Source of the DNA: Dictyophora rubrovolvata
Taxonomy: Eukaryota > Basidiomycota > Agaricomycetes > Phallales > Phallaceae
Assembly (NCBI GenBank): GCA_029959195.1
Contig: CP114122.1
Coordinates: 248,001-312,000 of the forward strand
Reading direction: 5' to 3'
DNA length: 64,000 bases
In this document: in pieces, positions 11,576 to 23,857 of the stretch
Layout of the letters: the number at the start of each line of letters is the position of its first letter
Numbering within the stretch: position 1 is the first letter of the stretch
Program-made: the position numbers and the translations under genes
Notes under the pieces: model-generated
What the model was told of the DNA's origin: nothing
What the model saw: only the letters and a program-made list of their open reading frames with translations
The model's database searches: none

Positions 11576-14138
11576 TTACAACCGCGACTTTGCTTTGACT
11601 TCACCGTCGACACAAGAATCCGGGACTATCAACCCAGTCCCTGAACCCGATCCTACACGCAAAGACAAATCCCCGACGGTCATGGTACCACCTGCACTCT
11701 TATCCTTATCCTTATCCACGCTCAAAGCGGTGCTTTCCACTCCCGCTGAATCCACTTCCACTCCGTCAGATCCGACCGCAGTATATTTCTTAATCAAGAA
11801 ATCTCGAACTAACGATGCTGAAGAGGAAAAAAATTCAGCAAAAGGTTCATCTCGTCGAGAATGGCATAATGAAATGGAAATGAAAATTAGAATAATTGAT
11901 GGTGCCACAGGTGACCCGCACCGCTGCGCAGGGGGGAAAAAAGAATTACTCACCGAACTCAACTGGAGCTTCATGGGGTATCTATTAATGAAATAAGATA
12001 AAAGATATTTATGTTGTCAAGAAGAAGGCGACATACCAAATGTCCAACAGGAAGAACAACATTCGACGAATTAGCAGAACGTCGCCAGACCGTCTCTTGA
12101 GCTGCTTCTGCCTCGCCCAAACTATGAAGATATGTCAGTAAACTAAGTAAGTACTTGCACAGGCCCAAAAGAAAAAATAAAATAAAATAAAAGACTAGTA
12201 TAATGAGACACACAAGGGCTCAGCAAGGGCCTCAAGTGATGTGATCCGCATCATTCATCCCTGCATGCGCAGTGTTCCCCCAAAAGTATGCGATGCCTGA
12301 ATGCAAGTCCAATCAATGTGCGGGGTAACCGATCGATCAACCATCAGTCATGAAGCAGACATACGAAAAAAAAAACCCAAACAATAACCAGGAAAAAAAA
12401 AAAGAAGGGACGCTTACACAGTCGAGTCTAGCCCACTTACAATCCAAAACAGCGGAATACGATTATCCAATTCAGTAAGCAACTGCCATGTTTCGAATGA
12501 AGTTCGTTTATGCAAAAATACGATCGTTTCCTAAGACACGAAGTTCACTCGAAGAAACTTGTTGTTTCACTGAAATTTTTTTTCGCACTTACATGTAATC
12601 CACTCATCTTGAGTCTAGCGAAACCTGTATCTTCTGTAATCGCATGTTTAACATATGCATTCAATACATCGGGATGCCATGCTCTGAAGAAAGGCGACTT
12701 GAGGAATGATGAGTGGGCTTCTTCTCTATAGAAGAACGATCAGTACATAGAAGAGAGCGAGTGCCTAAAGCATTCCCCGAGAGTCTCACCTAGACCTCCA
12801 AACACACCGTCTCCTCAATGCCGAATCCGGGAGGGTCCCAAATTTGAAATTATGCCAATCAGAAGGGACGGGGCGCAAAACAGGATCGACTAGTACGACT
12901 GAAGAAAATAAAGAAGGGTATTCAATCGCAGCTCGTGCCCTGATTTAAAAAAAAAATCAAATATGTAAACACTCCAAAAAGTAAATTTATACATACACAG
13001 AACATCCGCCCAGTGAATGACCTATACCCACCATTTTTCGTTCAGAATATGGGAATCCTTCATTGATTCGACGAGAGACTGCTTCATCTGGAAGACGGGT
13101 TAAATGAGTAGGCAGGTCGACGACTTCGCCTCGTGTATCTCGGTCAACACGGTCTGGTATATAATAAAGAAGAAAGTGAAGAATATCTCGGACATTGTCT
13201 AGCCAGTTAACTAACGAAATGAGGAGGTGAGTATTAAAGGGTAATGTGGTGGGTGTGGACTTACAAGCACGGGGTAAAAGACCGGTATTGATTAAACCTG
13301 TGTCACCGTGTTGTATAGCTTCGAACAGCCATATTTCATCTATTATAGGTAATAACAAAGGGGAAGAATTTTGAGAATACGTTTCCTCGAATTGTGTTAA
13401 GAGGCTTTGTATCGCTGGTTCGTACGTCTGGAAAGAGAGGTAATCATTTAAACCCCCAACAAGCACACGCACACACATACTCACCTCCTTAGGAAAACCA
13501 TTCGCATGTGTAACAAAAAGAGTAATCTTCTCTCTTCCTTCATCCTTTTTATCCTCTTTCAGTCTCACAATCCTATTAACACAATTCCACAACACCCGTT
13601 TCGTCTCCTCACACGCTTTCCTATACCCATTCGCATCTTTATCTCTGTTCTTCTCGTGACTAATACCACCACCCCCACCATTCTCTCCCAAATCATTGAC
13701 CTCATTCGACCAATCAATCAAACCGTCCATATACGACGCAGTCAACCCTTCTCGAACACTTTTATCACTTTGGTTAACAATTCCTTCATATTCGGTCGTA
13801 TCAATGGGATCCGAACCCGCTGGAACGGGGGTACGCGGGTATGCAGAGGGAATCAAATGGGTTGTTAGTGTGTAGGAATGTTTTGAAGATGCATTGGCGA
13901 AGAAAGTCGGTCGAGTTTGTGTGCCGGTGCCGGTCTTGCGTAGTGTTGGCACGCTCGGTAGTACAACATCGTTCCGACTTAAAATCGGAGGTTTTTCAAA
14001 CAACCCGAGTCGTCTGATGGATGTTAGTCCAGGAGTGAACGCTTTCCTAGCCACTGGTTCTAAATCCGGAGATTGGAATGAGGTGTATTCCATGTTATTG
14101 AGTTTCCCAGTCCAAGTGCGAATTCGGGGAGTAGGCAT
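11576..14138 (-). CDS. Peroxisomal alpha/beta hydrolase (Lpx1-like lipase/esterase)
   Basis: Exons in order are 14138-13485, 13427-13265, 13210-12997, 12939-12790, 12725-12593 and 12530-12441. A stretch not fully resolved comes next, then 12122-12037, 11981-11954 and 11850-11576. The fold is shown by FVTHANGFPKE (oxyanion loop, near 13490), IDEIWLFEAIQHGD, WLDNVRDILHFLLYYIP, the nucleophile elbow GHSLGG (near 13010), SSVVLVDPVLRP and a C-terminal VVLPVGHL with the likely catalytic His. The protein ends in KSRL, a peroxisomal targeting signal type 1 (SRL variant). This agrees with the peroxisomal membrane or matrix hydrolases related to yeast Lpx1. Two introns of 57 and 54 bases have no stop and a multiple-of-three length, so they are hidden inside one long open frame. 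The start could also be the Met at 14093. Confidence 0.8.
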
Positions 14139-17100
14139 TATGAAAGGATTGTTCCTCTTCCAATGGTATAGACGCGAAACAATTTATGGAGTTTGCGAGA
14201 ATCGACAGAGCCACGATGAGTATGAGACCGGTACCGTCACCAAGTTTAAACCTATACTTCCTCGATGTTAGGACCATGGTGCAGAGCTTATTGCACGAAC
14301 TTACAAAGACAAGAGCACAAACAGAATGACGAATGTTGAATGAAAGTATTTTGCGCGTAAGAATATCGCTACAGACAAAAGTTCGGTGGTCTCTGTCGTT
14401 ATCTCTTCCAATCTGAGACTAAAGTTTTCAGCTAACGGGGCTGTATCGAAGCTTGTGAGAGGAAGCGATTGTTACTCAAAGATATGACTGTCCCCGCATG
14501 GCTTTATGGAGGTTAGGGACGAGGCTGCCACTTTATGGTGTGGTTTGGCTGCAGTTACCAACCGCGGCACTGGCAGCCAGATTTGTAAGCCAAATGAACT
14601 ATGGCCCACATCAAGCCCACATGGCACACGGCATGCATGCTCGGTATAAAAAGTTTTTTCATCTTTGAAGTATGGCATCGGTAATGTTTTGAGCTCAACA
14701 ACAGCAGTAGTAGTAGCGGTAATGGCTACTGCATAGGCTGGATGAATTGAAACTGTATTGGTTTTACAGTTTTACAAAGGGAGAAAAAAGTCAATACCAG
14801 GGAAAATCCGAAAAAAAAAAGAGAAAAACGGAACTTGGGCGTCCCAACAGAACGGAATGATTTCGGCGAGTGGCAATATGATTGATGCTTCTTCAAAACA
14901 CTAACGACAATAGCACGATTATACATATTCCCAGTTGGATTCCGATCTCTATTTCTCGGGGGTTGGGATTCCTATCACGAGCGGGTTCAATAGTTTCAAC
15001 TGTGTCGAGCTCTCAGCGGGAAACTCGTCGGCACAGCTAAGAGACCCGCGTCTATCGCGGACGCAGAAAAATCAGACGATAATCCCCTTTCCATACTTAT
15101 CCCATCACCCTCATTGGCTGTATCACGGAAATCTTGAAAAATATCAGTTTTTTGACCTCATATCCCTTTCAAATTCCCCTTGACAAACTACCTTTTTTTT
15201 TCTGCTAGCTCCACGAGCTCTTCGCCAATTCGTCAGGCAGAAAGCTTAAGCACATCATGTCACATGTGGGCTTACATTCTTCACTTGTCAATGCCCATAG
15301 TGACATTGACAAATCGGTGAAAAAAGCACATAGTGAGGCAACCTAAACGCATCGCACAATTTTGCTCGTCGCTGATTCGTCATACCTGCAGACCGCGGTG
15401 AACCGCTTCCTCGTATTACGCCTTTTCAGAGAGCCCTTTCTTCTCTCCTTTCTCTCAGCGTTGAGGGTACATACTACAAGTCCGCGAATTGGTTATTGCG
15501 CGAATGGGACCTTCAAACAAAAAGTGTTGAAGCATGACGTTTGAGTTTTTTTCACAACATCTGGAATGACTTAGAAGGAGAACACGCGAAAATCGACAAG
15601 TCAACGTTTCTTCGAAATGACGCGTTTCGACCAGCGCGTGGCAAAAACAGTAATAGCGGTAACGCGTGCTCACTGGCAGTAAAGGAATACGAGAAATATC
15701 AGGCTTCAAGAATTGTCTGAGTCTCCCATAGACACAAGCCAGCTAAAAAGCGTAGGCTCAAACCAAATTGTCAGAGTCAGAACGCCTAACTATTCATCAG
15801 GGATTTCGAATCCTGTCTTGTGACTCTTGTCTTGCCGTGATGGTGTCCGTGCTATTCGAGAGTATGAGTATCATGCACCCTGGGCTTTACTTTCAATTGT
15901 TGTCCGCTTAGTGGGTCAGGGTGTACAAAGTTAAATTCGAGCTATGTACTAGTAGTGAGTCATTCTTTCGCATATGCGAGCTGTAAATCCAAGCTCGAAA
16001 CTGTGCCTGGAATTTACGAACTCGGACATAAGACACGTCAACAATGTGGGTGACGTGTATAACAACTCTCACGACGTGTCAGTCAATTAGCCAGACGAAT
16101 GTGGGGATCTGGCAATTCAGACGAACGAGGTATTACTAACCAGCTGATGCTTCGGCTCAAACTGAACTTGATATTGCAAGCTTCACGGCCATATGTCGCT
16201 ACTTTTAAATCAACAAATCGCTACCCTAGCTTATTTGCCATATTAGAAATTTACCAGCCAAAGGGAGGAGCGTCAAGGTACAGTTCAAATTCTTATTGAC
16301 ATAATTACCTTCAAGTTCCAGTCCGGCCCCTGGAAGTCATATTTTTTACATCAAATACTCACCGTTGTTTTCTCAACCATTCGTCACATTGTCGCATCGT
16401 CTTCCCTTCTCTCTTCGATCATCGCGATCATCATATTTTAAATCTGTGCCAGTGAGGGACTTTGGTAACGGCAAAAGAGATGAGATCGAAAATATAATGA
16501 ATTATTAGGGCAGAATAGGGGAACCACAAATCTGTGTGTCCAACGTTGAAAGATGACAGTGGCATTACTCATTGACAGGTACCATATTTTGCTACATAAG
16601 TTTGAGGCCTTCAGTGACCCCATATTGACGGATGTTTTTTGAAAATTAGATATCCTTGTTGTCTCAACAGCATGGCACTCCCGTTTTGAATAGTTCATGA
16701 AAACTGTCGATTCGGCTGAAGATTTGGTATTTTGCGTTGTTTCAGCTTTTTTTTTTTCAAATTTGGATATCAAGGGCCCTGAGAAGTGAAATATTTTTCC
16801 TTTCAAGCAACACTTTTCTTTGTTCACATTTCATGAAATAATACAGATACATTCAGATAGGCTTAGTACATTCTTTCAGAGTGTACATGAGACTGCAAGG
16901 AAGGATATTGCCGAGATGTTCTTTCATACGCTCGACCTTCTTTTCATTTACTGAATCACGTGTTGGCCTTTACTCGGGACATGTTGGCTGCCTACTATGA
17001 AAATTTTCCTGTTGAGGTGGAGCAGCATGTGTATGCAAAAAGGCACCGTTTCTCTTCGTATTCACTTACACCCCGAATAATGTCGGACTTTTCGGTGAGG

Positions 17101-17306
17101 GGTTGCGTTCGGAATAGTTACTGGTACGTTTTACATACCGAATCAACTCCTCATCTCTCAAACAATTGTGATAAGTGAGGTTAATCAATTGATTCATTGT
17201 GGTGCCACAGCGGTAAGCCAGGGACTAAAGTGAAATAAAACAAGTTCTCGTCTAAGCTTAATTTAGTATTCTTTTTTCAGACAGAGGTGATAAAGGTTTG
17301 AGGTGC
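14139..17306. other. Gene-poor intergenic region
   Basis: About 3.2 kb without a gene I can support. Reading frames such as 16438-16827 on the minus strand show no family motif, no convincing splice sites and AT-rich composition. The left part must contain the promoter of the hydrolase that starts at 14138. Confidence 0.5.
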
Positions 17307-17318
17307 ATATATAAAAGA
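17307..17318 (+). promoter_or_regulatory. TATA box of the HsbA-like gene
   Basis: CATATATAAAAG lies about 85 bases before the start codon at 17401, a normal distance for a strong fungal core promoter. Confidence 0.6.
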
Positions 17319-17400
17319 CAGAAGGTCCCACAACTCCGAACCGCGCATTCCTAGTAGTTTTCAATACCTCGAAATTCCTTGACCTTCCTTGCACATCTCA

Positions 17401-18277
17401 ATGTCTCAACTAACTCATGTCCAAGACTCTTTGCAGGTGGGCCTTACTGCTCTTGGCCAATACAGGAGCAACATTACCTCTCTTCAAATCGAACAAGATT
17501 TGAGTGCCATTTCTCACGGACTGGTAAATTGCACTTGAATTAACCACATTAATTAACTAATTGAACCCTTGCTAGAGCGTCCTAAAACCTACGCTTGAGG
17601 CTCTGCCTACTAGCGATGTGGCCCTTAGCGATGTCCTTGTAAGCAAGAATTATTCGGGTTGACATTTTTATGAATTCTTTGGTTTCAATTATTTAGCTTG
17701 TTATTCCACGGGGGATAGTCAAAGCGGTTTCTGTCCAAAGGGCTACCTCCTGTCTTGGAGTGAGAATTCGGGATATTTTTATTTTTCGCTCCTTTCGAGA
17801 CCATCTAGTAATCTTCACGCTTCTAGAAAACTTCTCCCCCTCTTACGCCCGAAGATGGCGCTACAGTCTTGGCAGCCCTTCAGAATATCCAAGTTCAGCT
17901 TATTGGTGTTTTAGATGTATATAATGCCAGAGTGGCCGCTGTCGAGAAGACTTTTCCCGGATTAAACCCTTGGGGTATCCCTACCCTTCAAGGTTTATAC
18001 GATGTATGTTGAGCTTGTCAAGTGCTTTGTATATCTGACCCACCAGATGGCATTTAAAAACAAAAATAGGACCTGATAGAAGCTTTTATTGCGATTGCTC
18101 CGGTAAGACCTGTCTTGGAGCTTCACCCCCTACTTCGTACCCACCTAGAGGACATTCCACGTATTGACCATTTGTTGATTGACTATTTAGGCCAACATCC
18201 CTCGAAGCTCCATCGAAGAAGTTCACACCACTATCAATAAAGCCCTCCAAGACACACTTTCTATCATTACTGCTTGA
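17401..18277 (+). CDS. HsbA-like (hydrophobic surface-binding protein A) small helical protein
   Basis: Six exons, 17401-17523, 17576-17638, 17697-17759, 17827-18003, 18070-18102 and 18191-18277, all joined in phase 0, give 181 residues. The second half, TSPPLTPEDGATVLAALQNI followed by DLIEAFIAIAP and a final amphipathic helix, follows the pattern of fungal HsbA proteins. Those are secreted proteins that coat hydrophobic surfaces and recruit hydrolases. The usual N-terminal signal peptide is missing: the first exon reads MSQLTHVQDSLQVGLTALGQ and is polar. Either the protein acts inside the cell, or it leaves by another route, or an upstream exon was missed. The strong TATA box, short phase-0 introns and clean frame indicate a live gene. 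Confidence 0.75.
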
Positions 18278-21200
18278 AGTTATGTGACGCAAAGTCAACA
18301 CAGTGTACGAATCCAGTCAAACTTGTAGTTGTTTTCTCAAATACACGAAATAAACAATATGACCTTGTATGGTAGGGTCGCTTGAGGGTCACTTGAGGGT
18401 TGCAGGCTCTCGGCGCTCGGCGTTGAGCGGGGATCGAATGTTGGATCTTCACAACAACGTAATACAGCATGTGAGATCACTGAATCACTGAGATGTTTTT
18501 GAGTCATTCGTCATTTTCTTGTTTTCCAGTTTTATATTATGATCAGAGAAGCGAGCAGACTGCGCACATCCGGAACTCGGCAAATCTGAATTTGACCATC
18601 TACTAATGGTCCATCCTGTCAATAGTTGGTCAATTGTCGCGACAAGCTCTCAGTTGTCTATTTGTCTATTTGACACCGAAATCATGTGTATTGAATATTA
18701 CAAACAAGCGCCACCCGGTTCCCCATCATTCGTAACCCAAAGGTTTTTCAATGATGATGATGCTCATTCTTCCCTGGTTTTGAGATACTTCCGTGTAGAA
18801 GGTTCATTGACCAATCCGCTGCCAACGTACGCCTGAAATCACGCTAAGAGATCGACGGTGCGAAAAGGCATTTTCACGAACGCTTCTTTGATTGTTCGCC
18901 ACCCGACGGGGGATTTGAAGCTGAAATTAAATTCCTGTGCTCTGTCGACGGAAATCGATTGAGGGTCTATTGGTGTAAGTCGCGTCTTCAGTCTCGCAGT
19001 TGTTTTGTTATTTTCTCTTGTGATACCATGTCAGAGAAACTGGACGTTGCACTCATAGTTGGAGATGTTAGTCGATGACTTTTTCCGATGAACCGTTCAA
19101 CCACTGCTCTGCTGTGAGTCACCAGATGGAACGCTTGCACTGCTTATTTTTGATATTTTACTTACATTAGAGAGGTAAAGTGTTCAGTCTGGTGCGCCTG
19201 GAAGCCGAACACAATGCTAATTCAAAGTCATAGATTGCCTAAATATGACTAGAAGTCAGTCTATTGCTCCAGCGTCTAGTTATGTAAGCGGCGCAAATTT
19301 CAGCACTCCACCAACCACGATCGGACGGCGCGTGTGTTCCTGTCGCACTTTGTCTTTTTTTACAAGATTTCCTTTTGTTCCTAACGAATCACTCAAATTC
19401 GGGTATCCAAATAAAACCGCCGAGTCATGCGAAGAGCGGTCTTCGCTGGCCTTGAAATTCCGTGCTGTTGAGACTGAAACTTCGTTACATTACGTATTGT
19501 AGTGTGTAAGTGACCAATTATATCGCTCGTAATGGAGACAGACTTCTAAACATGGCACCGCGGTACATCTCAATTTGACACTGATGACATGTTCGAAGGC
19601 GATGGATTGATGGCCATTGTTCTTCTGACCTCAATCACGCGTGTTTCCTATCCCGAGAGCATCCTATTAGGCTGTACTGTCATGCCTTTTGACAAAGCCA
19701 GAGAGGAACTGATTTTGTGTTATTTTGGATTAGCCTTTTTTAAACAGTTGAGGCGGTACGGGGCTCGCCACGAAAGTTCTTTTGAATCAATGATATATAA
19801 ATTCTTCTGTGCCTTTTCACCTGCCGGTTTTGACCCATGACCTGACCATGTCGCAATTGACACCCTTTGAACTTGAAGTACTATTTTACGATAGCTATCG
19901 TCTTCACCAGCTAGCCTGTTGGTAGACGATTTCTTCTGATGAACTATCTGATAACTCACTTTTGATTGGATAGGTGGAACTCTTACGTTGCTCTGCTTTG
20001 ATATCTTACTCAACTTGAAGGCGGAGGTAAAGTATTTGGCTGCTACCATATTTCGAATGTCGCTTAGAAGTAGCTTGTAGGTTGCATATGTTTGGAGGTC
20101 AGTGTGCATTACGTCTTTTATTAATTTCCATTTATTTTTCACTTTAATTAAAGACGACCAGTGTCCTTGTTCAAGACTTTATATGTAATCTGTCGATATG
20201 GACCTATGGTTATGCCTTGGTATGTTCGGATGTCTTTAAAGACTGTACCTGAATAACGAGTAGTATCATAGCTTGTTACTGGGTAAGATAATTAATTATG
20301 GCATTCGCCTCAATCCTGATATCCTTGAATATCAGCTTTTCCTTTAGACACGCCACGAGTATGCTTACTTCCTTTCTGAAGACATTTCTTGTTGCTGATC
20401 CTGTATCTTGCAGCAGTCTGTATTCAGTCTTATCTTATAACCCCAATTCGGCTTGATTTTGATTTGGAATATAGTTGCTTGGAGTCGGAGTGGTGTCTAC
20501 TCTTGTACGTCCAAGCCGTTCGTCTGCTACTCCGAAATCTCCATACGTTTCAGAGGGACAATAATGCTGTGTATATTCCCATTGGACTGTTTGCTTGCCT
20601 TACGACTGGACAGGTTGTATACGTCGAGGTTGTGTGAGTTATTCGTTATGCAACGAAGCGATACCTGAACGTTGAAATGTTACTAGTGCGCAGGGTATTA
20701 ATTTTCTTAATTACATGTGGGCAATTCTTTAAATCATTCGAAAAGTCCGTTCATGTGACCATCGTTGTCCTGCGACAGCTGAGGCCATGGTACGTTCTAT
20801 TTATACCCGGTTCTTTTGATACTAATGACTGAGCGTCGTCAATCTCAAAACAGGTTTATATATCAGTGGTTGCCTACAATGTATCGAATACACGGTCGAA
20901 TATATTGAGCATAGCGACTTTCAAGTTCTGCCAACTGACGGCACACTTATCAGCGGGATCACAAATAAGCCCAGGGTTCGTAACGACGTAAACTCCAGCG
21001 AGATTAGGAGAACTAATACAGTTAAATTAGGATTCCTTTTTTAATAATTGCAGGTAATTATGGCGAAATAAACATTTGTAAAAAAAAGCATAACTTTCTC
21101 TTGGTTTAGCTTTATATCTTGCTTTTGCCGCAAACGCTTACTATGGACATCTCCGACAGAGAGTAACCTTGACCAAACATCGATTTCTAAGAGAAAGCGG

Positions 21201-22192
21201 GACTTTGGCGCCTGTCCTAACAGTTCTGTTCCGTGATGGTATTGTCTGCTATCTCTCGTAAGTTGTGTTGTATTATGTAAGCATCTTTCGGCTTTCTAAT
21301 CATCAAAAAAGAAATTTCGGTTGCGTCTCTCTTTTTGTGCAATATCTAATCTCAATTTGGCTATTAATAGTGAACTCGGCTGTGGGGCTAGTCCTTTATG
21401 GCGTGTATGGCCATGGTATGCTGTTTAGTGTCGCTTCATTGTAAGAATGAGCTACTTGAAACAACAATAATCTGACCTCTGTTTTAGAGTTATTGCTGCA
21501 AATTCTTCCATCATAGTTCGTGTTTGATGTTATTCCGCAGTTGGTCTCGTTGCTGAAAACCAAATTTAGAGTTCTCGGCTTGTACTTGTTCTCAAAGGTG
21601 ACGCAAACTATGCGACTGGTATTTATCGGGCCGGAAACGAGCTGCAAATCGTTAATCAGGATGACCACGACCATGATGAAGACTCGCAGCTCGAATTTGC
21701 CGATTTTCAACTTGAAGGGACCAGCAGCCCGTTTTTTCGGCAAGAAGGCGTTTTGTCAGTTCCATTAGATGTACTGTAGTAACCCGGTAGTAAATCAATA
21801 TGCTCATAATTTCCCAAAATTTGTCCTATGTATAAATGGATCCATCTACAATCCATGTTAAGCTTCGGCACCCTAGCCAAGCAACAAAACGTATCGATTC
21901 ATTCAGAGCTTTGTATGAAAGACCAAGTTCGTGAGTACTCGTTAAATAATCCCTCGCATACCTTTGCTTTGGAACACTTTCCGAGTTCAACAGTAGTCGA
22001 TGCTAATGAAATTTGAACCCAAAAGTATGAATAATTACACTCATAATAAAAAGGCGCATAAAACATGCTACATGCATGGATGCATGAAATATATTAAATA
22101 AATACTTGGAGATGTTAAAATAATAAGCGCATGGTTTCTCATCAACGTTCACCACAAATTTAGTGCGCTGAATTCAATTCCAACCGAGCCAT
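18278..22192. other. Gene-poor intergenic region
   Basis: Nearly 4 kb in which I find no gene with supporting motifs. Many short frames occur on both strands (for example 19720-20142 minus), but none shows domain motifs, a splice pattern or codon use like the genes around it. Decayed sequence or non-coding RNA cannot be excluded. Confidence 0.4.
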
Positions 22193-22465
22193 CTACTCGG
22201 AGGGACAGTGACCACACGATGGTCGGACTGCCATTGGACGATTTCCAACACTTCGTATAACCCCACAGGTATGATGGGCAGCACACGCTGCATTACCCTG
22301 AACGCAAGCAGAGCAGTCTTGCTGACGTCCTTCTTGGCAGGCTGCAGCATGAGTGGAGCTTGTTCGACACAAAGGTCGATTGCACTGTATGTCGTAGGGG
22401 CGTGGATTTTCTATGTGCAAGCAGTTCGTGCATTGCCAGTCTCCTGTTTGAGCTCTGTGACACAT
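22193..22465 (-). CDS. Cysteine-rich small protein 1 (novel zinc-binding-like family)
   Basis: A 90-residue frame starting MCHRAQTGDWQCTNC. It has eleven Cys at residues 2, 12, 15, 28, 33, 43, 51, 54, 61, 67, 84 and a twelfth at 87, plus an HH pair at 64-65 and a closing CGHC. CxxC pairs, the AHHTC segment and CGHC look like zinc ligands. No signal peptide or membrane helix is seen. A second copy with the same spacing lies 1.1 kb away on the same strand (23588-23857), which supports that both are real. The region before the start has a good donor (GTGAGTATGCC near 22554) and an acceptor (TATTACAG) about ten bases before the ATG, suggesting a 5' untranslated intron. I do not recognise the family, and the function is unknown. 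Confidence 0.6.
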   Translation of the reverse strand: MCHRAQTGDWQCTNCLHIENPRPYDIQCNRPLCRTSSTHAAACQEGRQQDCSACVQGNAACAAHHTCGVIRSVGNRPMAVRPSCGHCPSE

Positions 22466-23587
22466 TGGTTCGAGCTGTAATACTAGGCAAAGTCAGCTGA
22501 ATGCATATATGCAGAGGTGGGCCGCTGTAGATTTAGCGAAGGCATACTCACTGATAAATGACCGAGGGAGAAGCTTTAAGTTGATGAGCAGCCGATGGTG
22601 AGTTCTAGTCGGTAAGTTTCTTGAAATTTGAAGTCGAAAGAAGAACAACTTGGTTGTAGTAAAGCCCAGACAAATCTCAACTCTACTTATAATTTTCAAA
22701 GCACAAAGTGTGATACTTTGTCAGCTTTGTTTTTTCATTTTTTGCTTTTGCCACGAAGGGCGAAATTTTTGTCATTAGGTTAGCTTGTGTTTCCGAATTG
22801 CATAAGGGCAATTAAACTTCATACATTTAAATTCACTGGTAGACTTGGAGCATCGTCCACATGGATAAATAATCGGGTAAAACAATGTTGACTATAAGCG
22901 AGCTACCAACACCCAACTGGTTCGTGATATAGATGCCATGTACAGTGCATATCGGACCGATCGAAAGTCGGAGGTGATATTACCGAGCCAGAATTGAATC
23001 CTCTCAAGCTTAGACGCACTCGTTACAGGTTGGCCTTGCATTCCACTTGGATAGACGCGTTCAAATTGTTTTGCCATGACAAAGGCCGTTTTGTCTCATG
23101 TCTATTTGAACCCAGGGGCAGATTTTCATTCTTAGATCTATATAATTGTTCGAGTATTAATACATGGCTAAGCAGATGGTGCTGTAATTCAGCCATTTCT
23201 AAGATTTTTAGACTTGATGTATAATGTTTTTGAGTATAACTGCTCGACAAGAAAAGGCACAAGGACTAAGTTGACGATGGTGTATTTGGGAGTTCTTCAT
23301 AAAGGCTTGAGACTGTCATAGACCGTGACGGTGAGCTCGGGCTAGAGTGCAGGTGACTTTACAGTATTGCTCAAACTTGACTTTTCAAAATTATCTCGCG
23401 AATGATAAGAGAAGTTAAAAAAAAGAGTCTAGTTGATTGACAAAACGAGGGTGTTAAATTGACAAATACCAATTCAACAATAAATACATAATACAGCTCA
23501 AAATAAAGCTACACCTTGAAGGCAAAGTAAAAAAGAGCCATAACTAACTTGAAAAATTCTAGTATGTAAAACTATGCTTTGGTTAGA
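22466..23587. other. Spacer between the two cysteine-rich genes
   Basis: Contains the likely 5' untranslated exon and promoter of the first cysteine-rich gene. No other gene is seen. Confidence 0.4.
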
Positions 23588-23857
23588 TCATAGAGCACAA
23601 TGACCACAATTCGGCAAGGATCTCGTCGGTGGAGCCCCACTACTGGGGACAACCGAGCAAGCATGATGAACAGCGCAAGCTCGGCCGCCTGAACCCTGAG
23701 TGCAAGCTGGGCAATTTGAATTAAAACCCGTTTTGCATGGCGGATGCTTAGGGCTTGTTCTACATTGTGCGTAGGTGCATGGGACGCTGACATAGCCTAC
23801 CGTCTGGACATGGCCGCAGGTCATGCATTTCTCTGTGACAGGGGCTTGGTGGCACAT
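23588..23857 (-). CDS. Cysteine-rich small protein 2 (paralogue of the 22.2 kb gene)
   Basis: An 89-residue frame starting MCHQAPVTEKCMTCGHVQ. Twelve Cys (2, 11, 14, 27, 32, 41, 49, 52, 61, 67, 84, 87) match those of the neighbour at 22193-22465, as do CRTS, the HH pair at 64-65, the C-x-A-C-x-Q-G block and the final CGHC. By eye just under 40 percent of residues agree, mostly Cys, His and Gly, so the pair is an old tandem duplication kept under constraint on its metal-ligand-like positions. No signal peptide is seen, so a cytosolic or nuclear zinc-binding role is an inference. A GTGAGTAAAC donor lies upstream near 23940, again hinting at a 5' untranslated intron. Confidence 0.6.
   Translation of the reverse strand: MCHQAPVTEKCMTCGHVQTVGYVSVPCTYAQCRTSPKHPPCKTGFNSNCPACTQGSGGRACAVHHACSVVPSSGAPPTRSLPNCGHCAL

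Noticed and set aside
19720-20142. 140-residue minus-strand frame
   Set aside because: Composition is AT-rich with no motifs, and no flanking exons could be joined to it.
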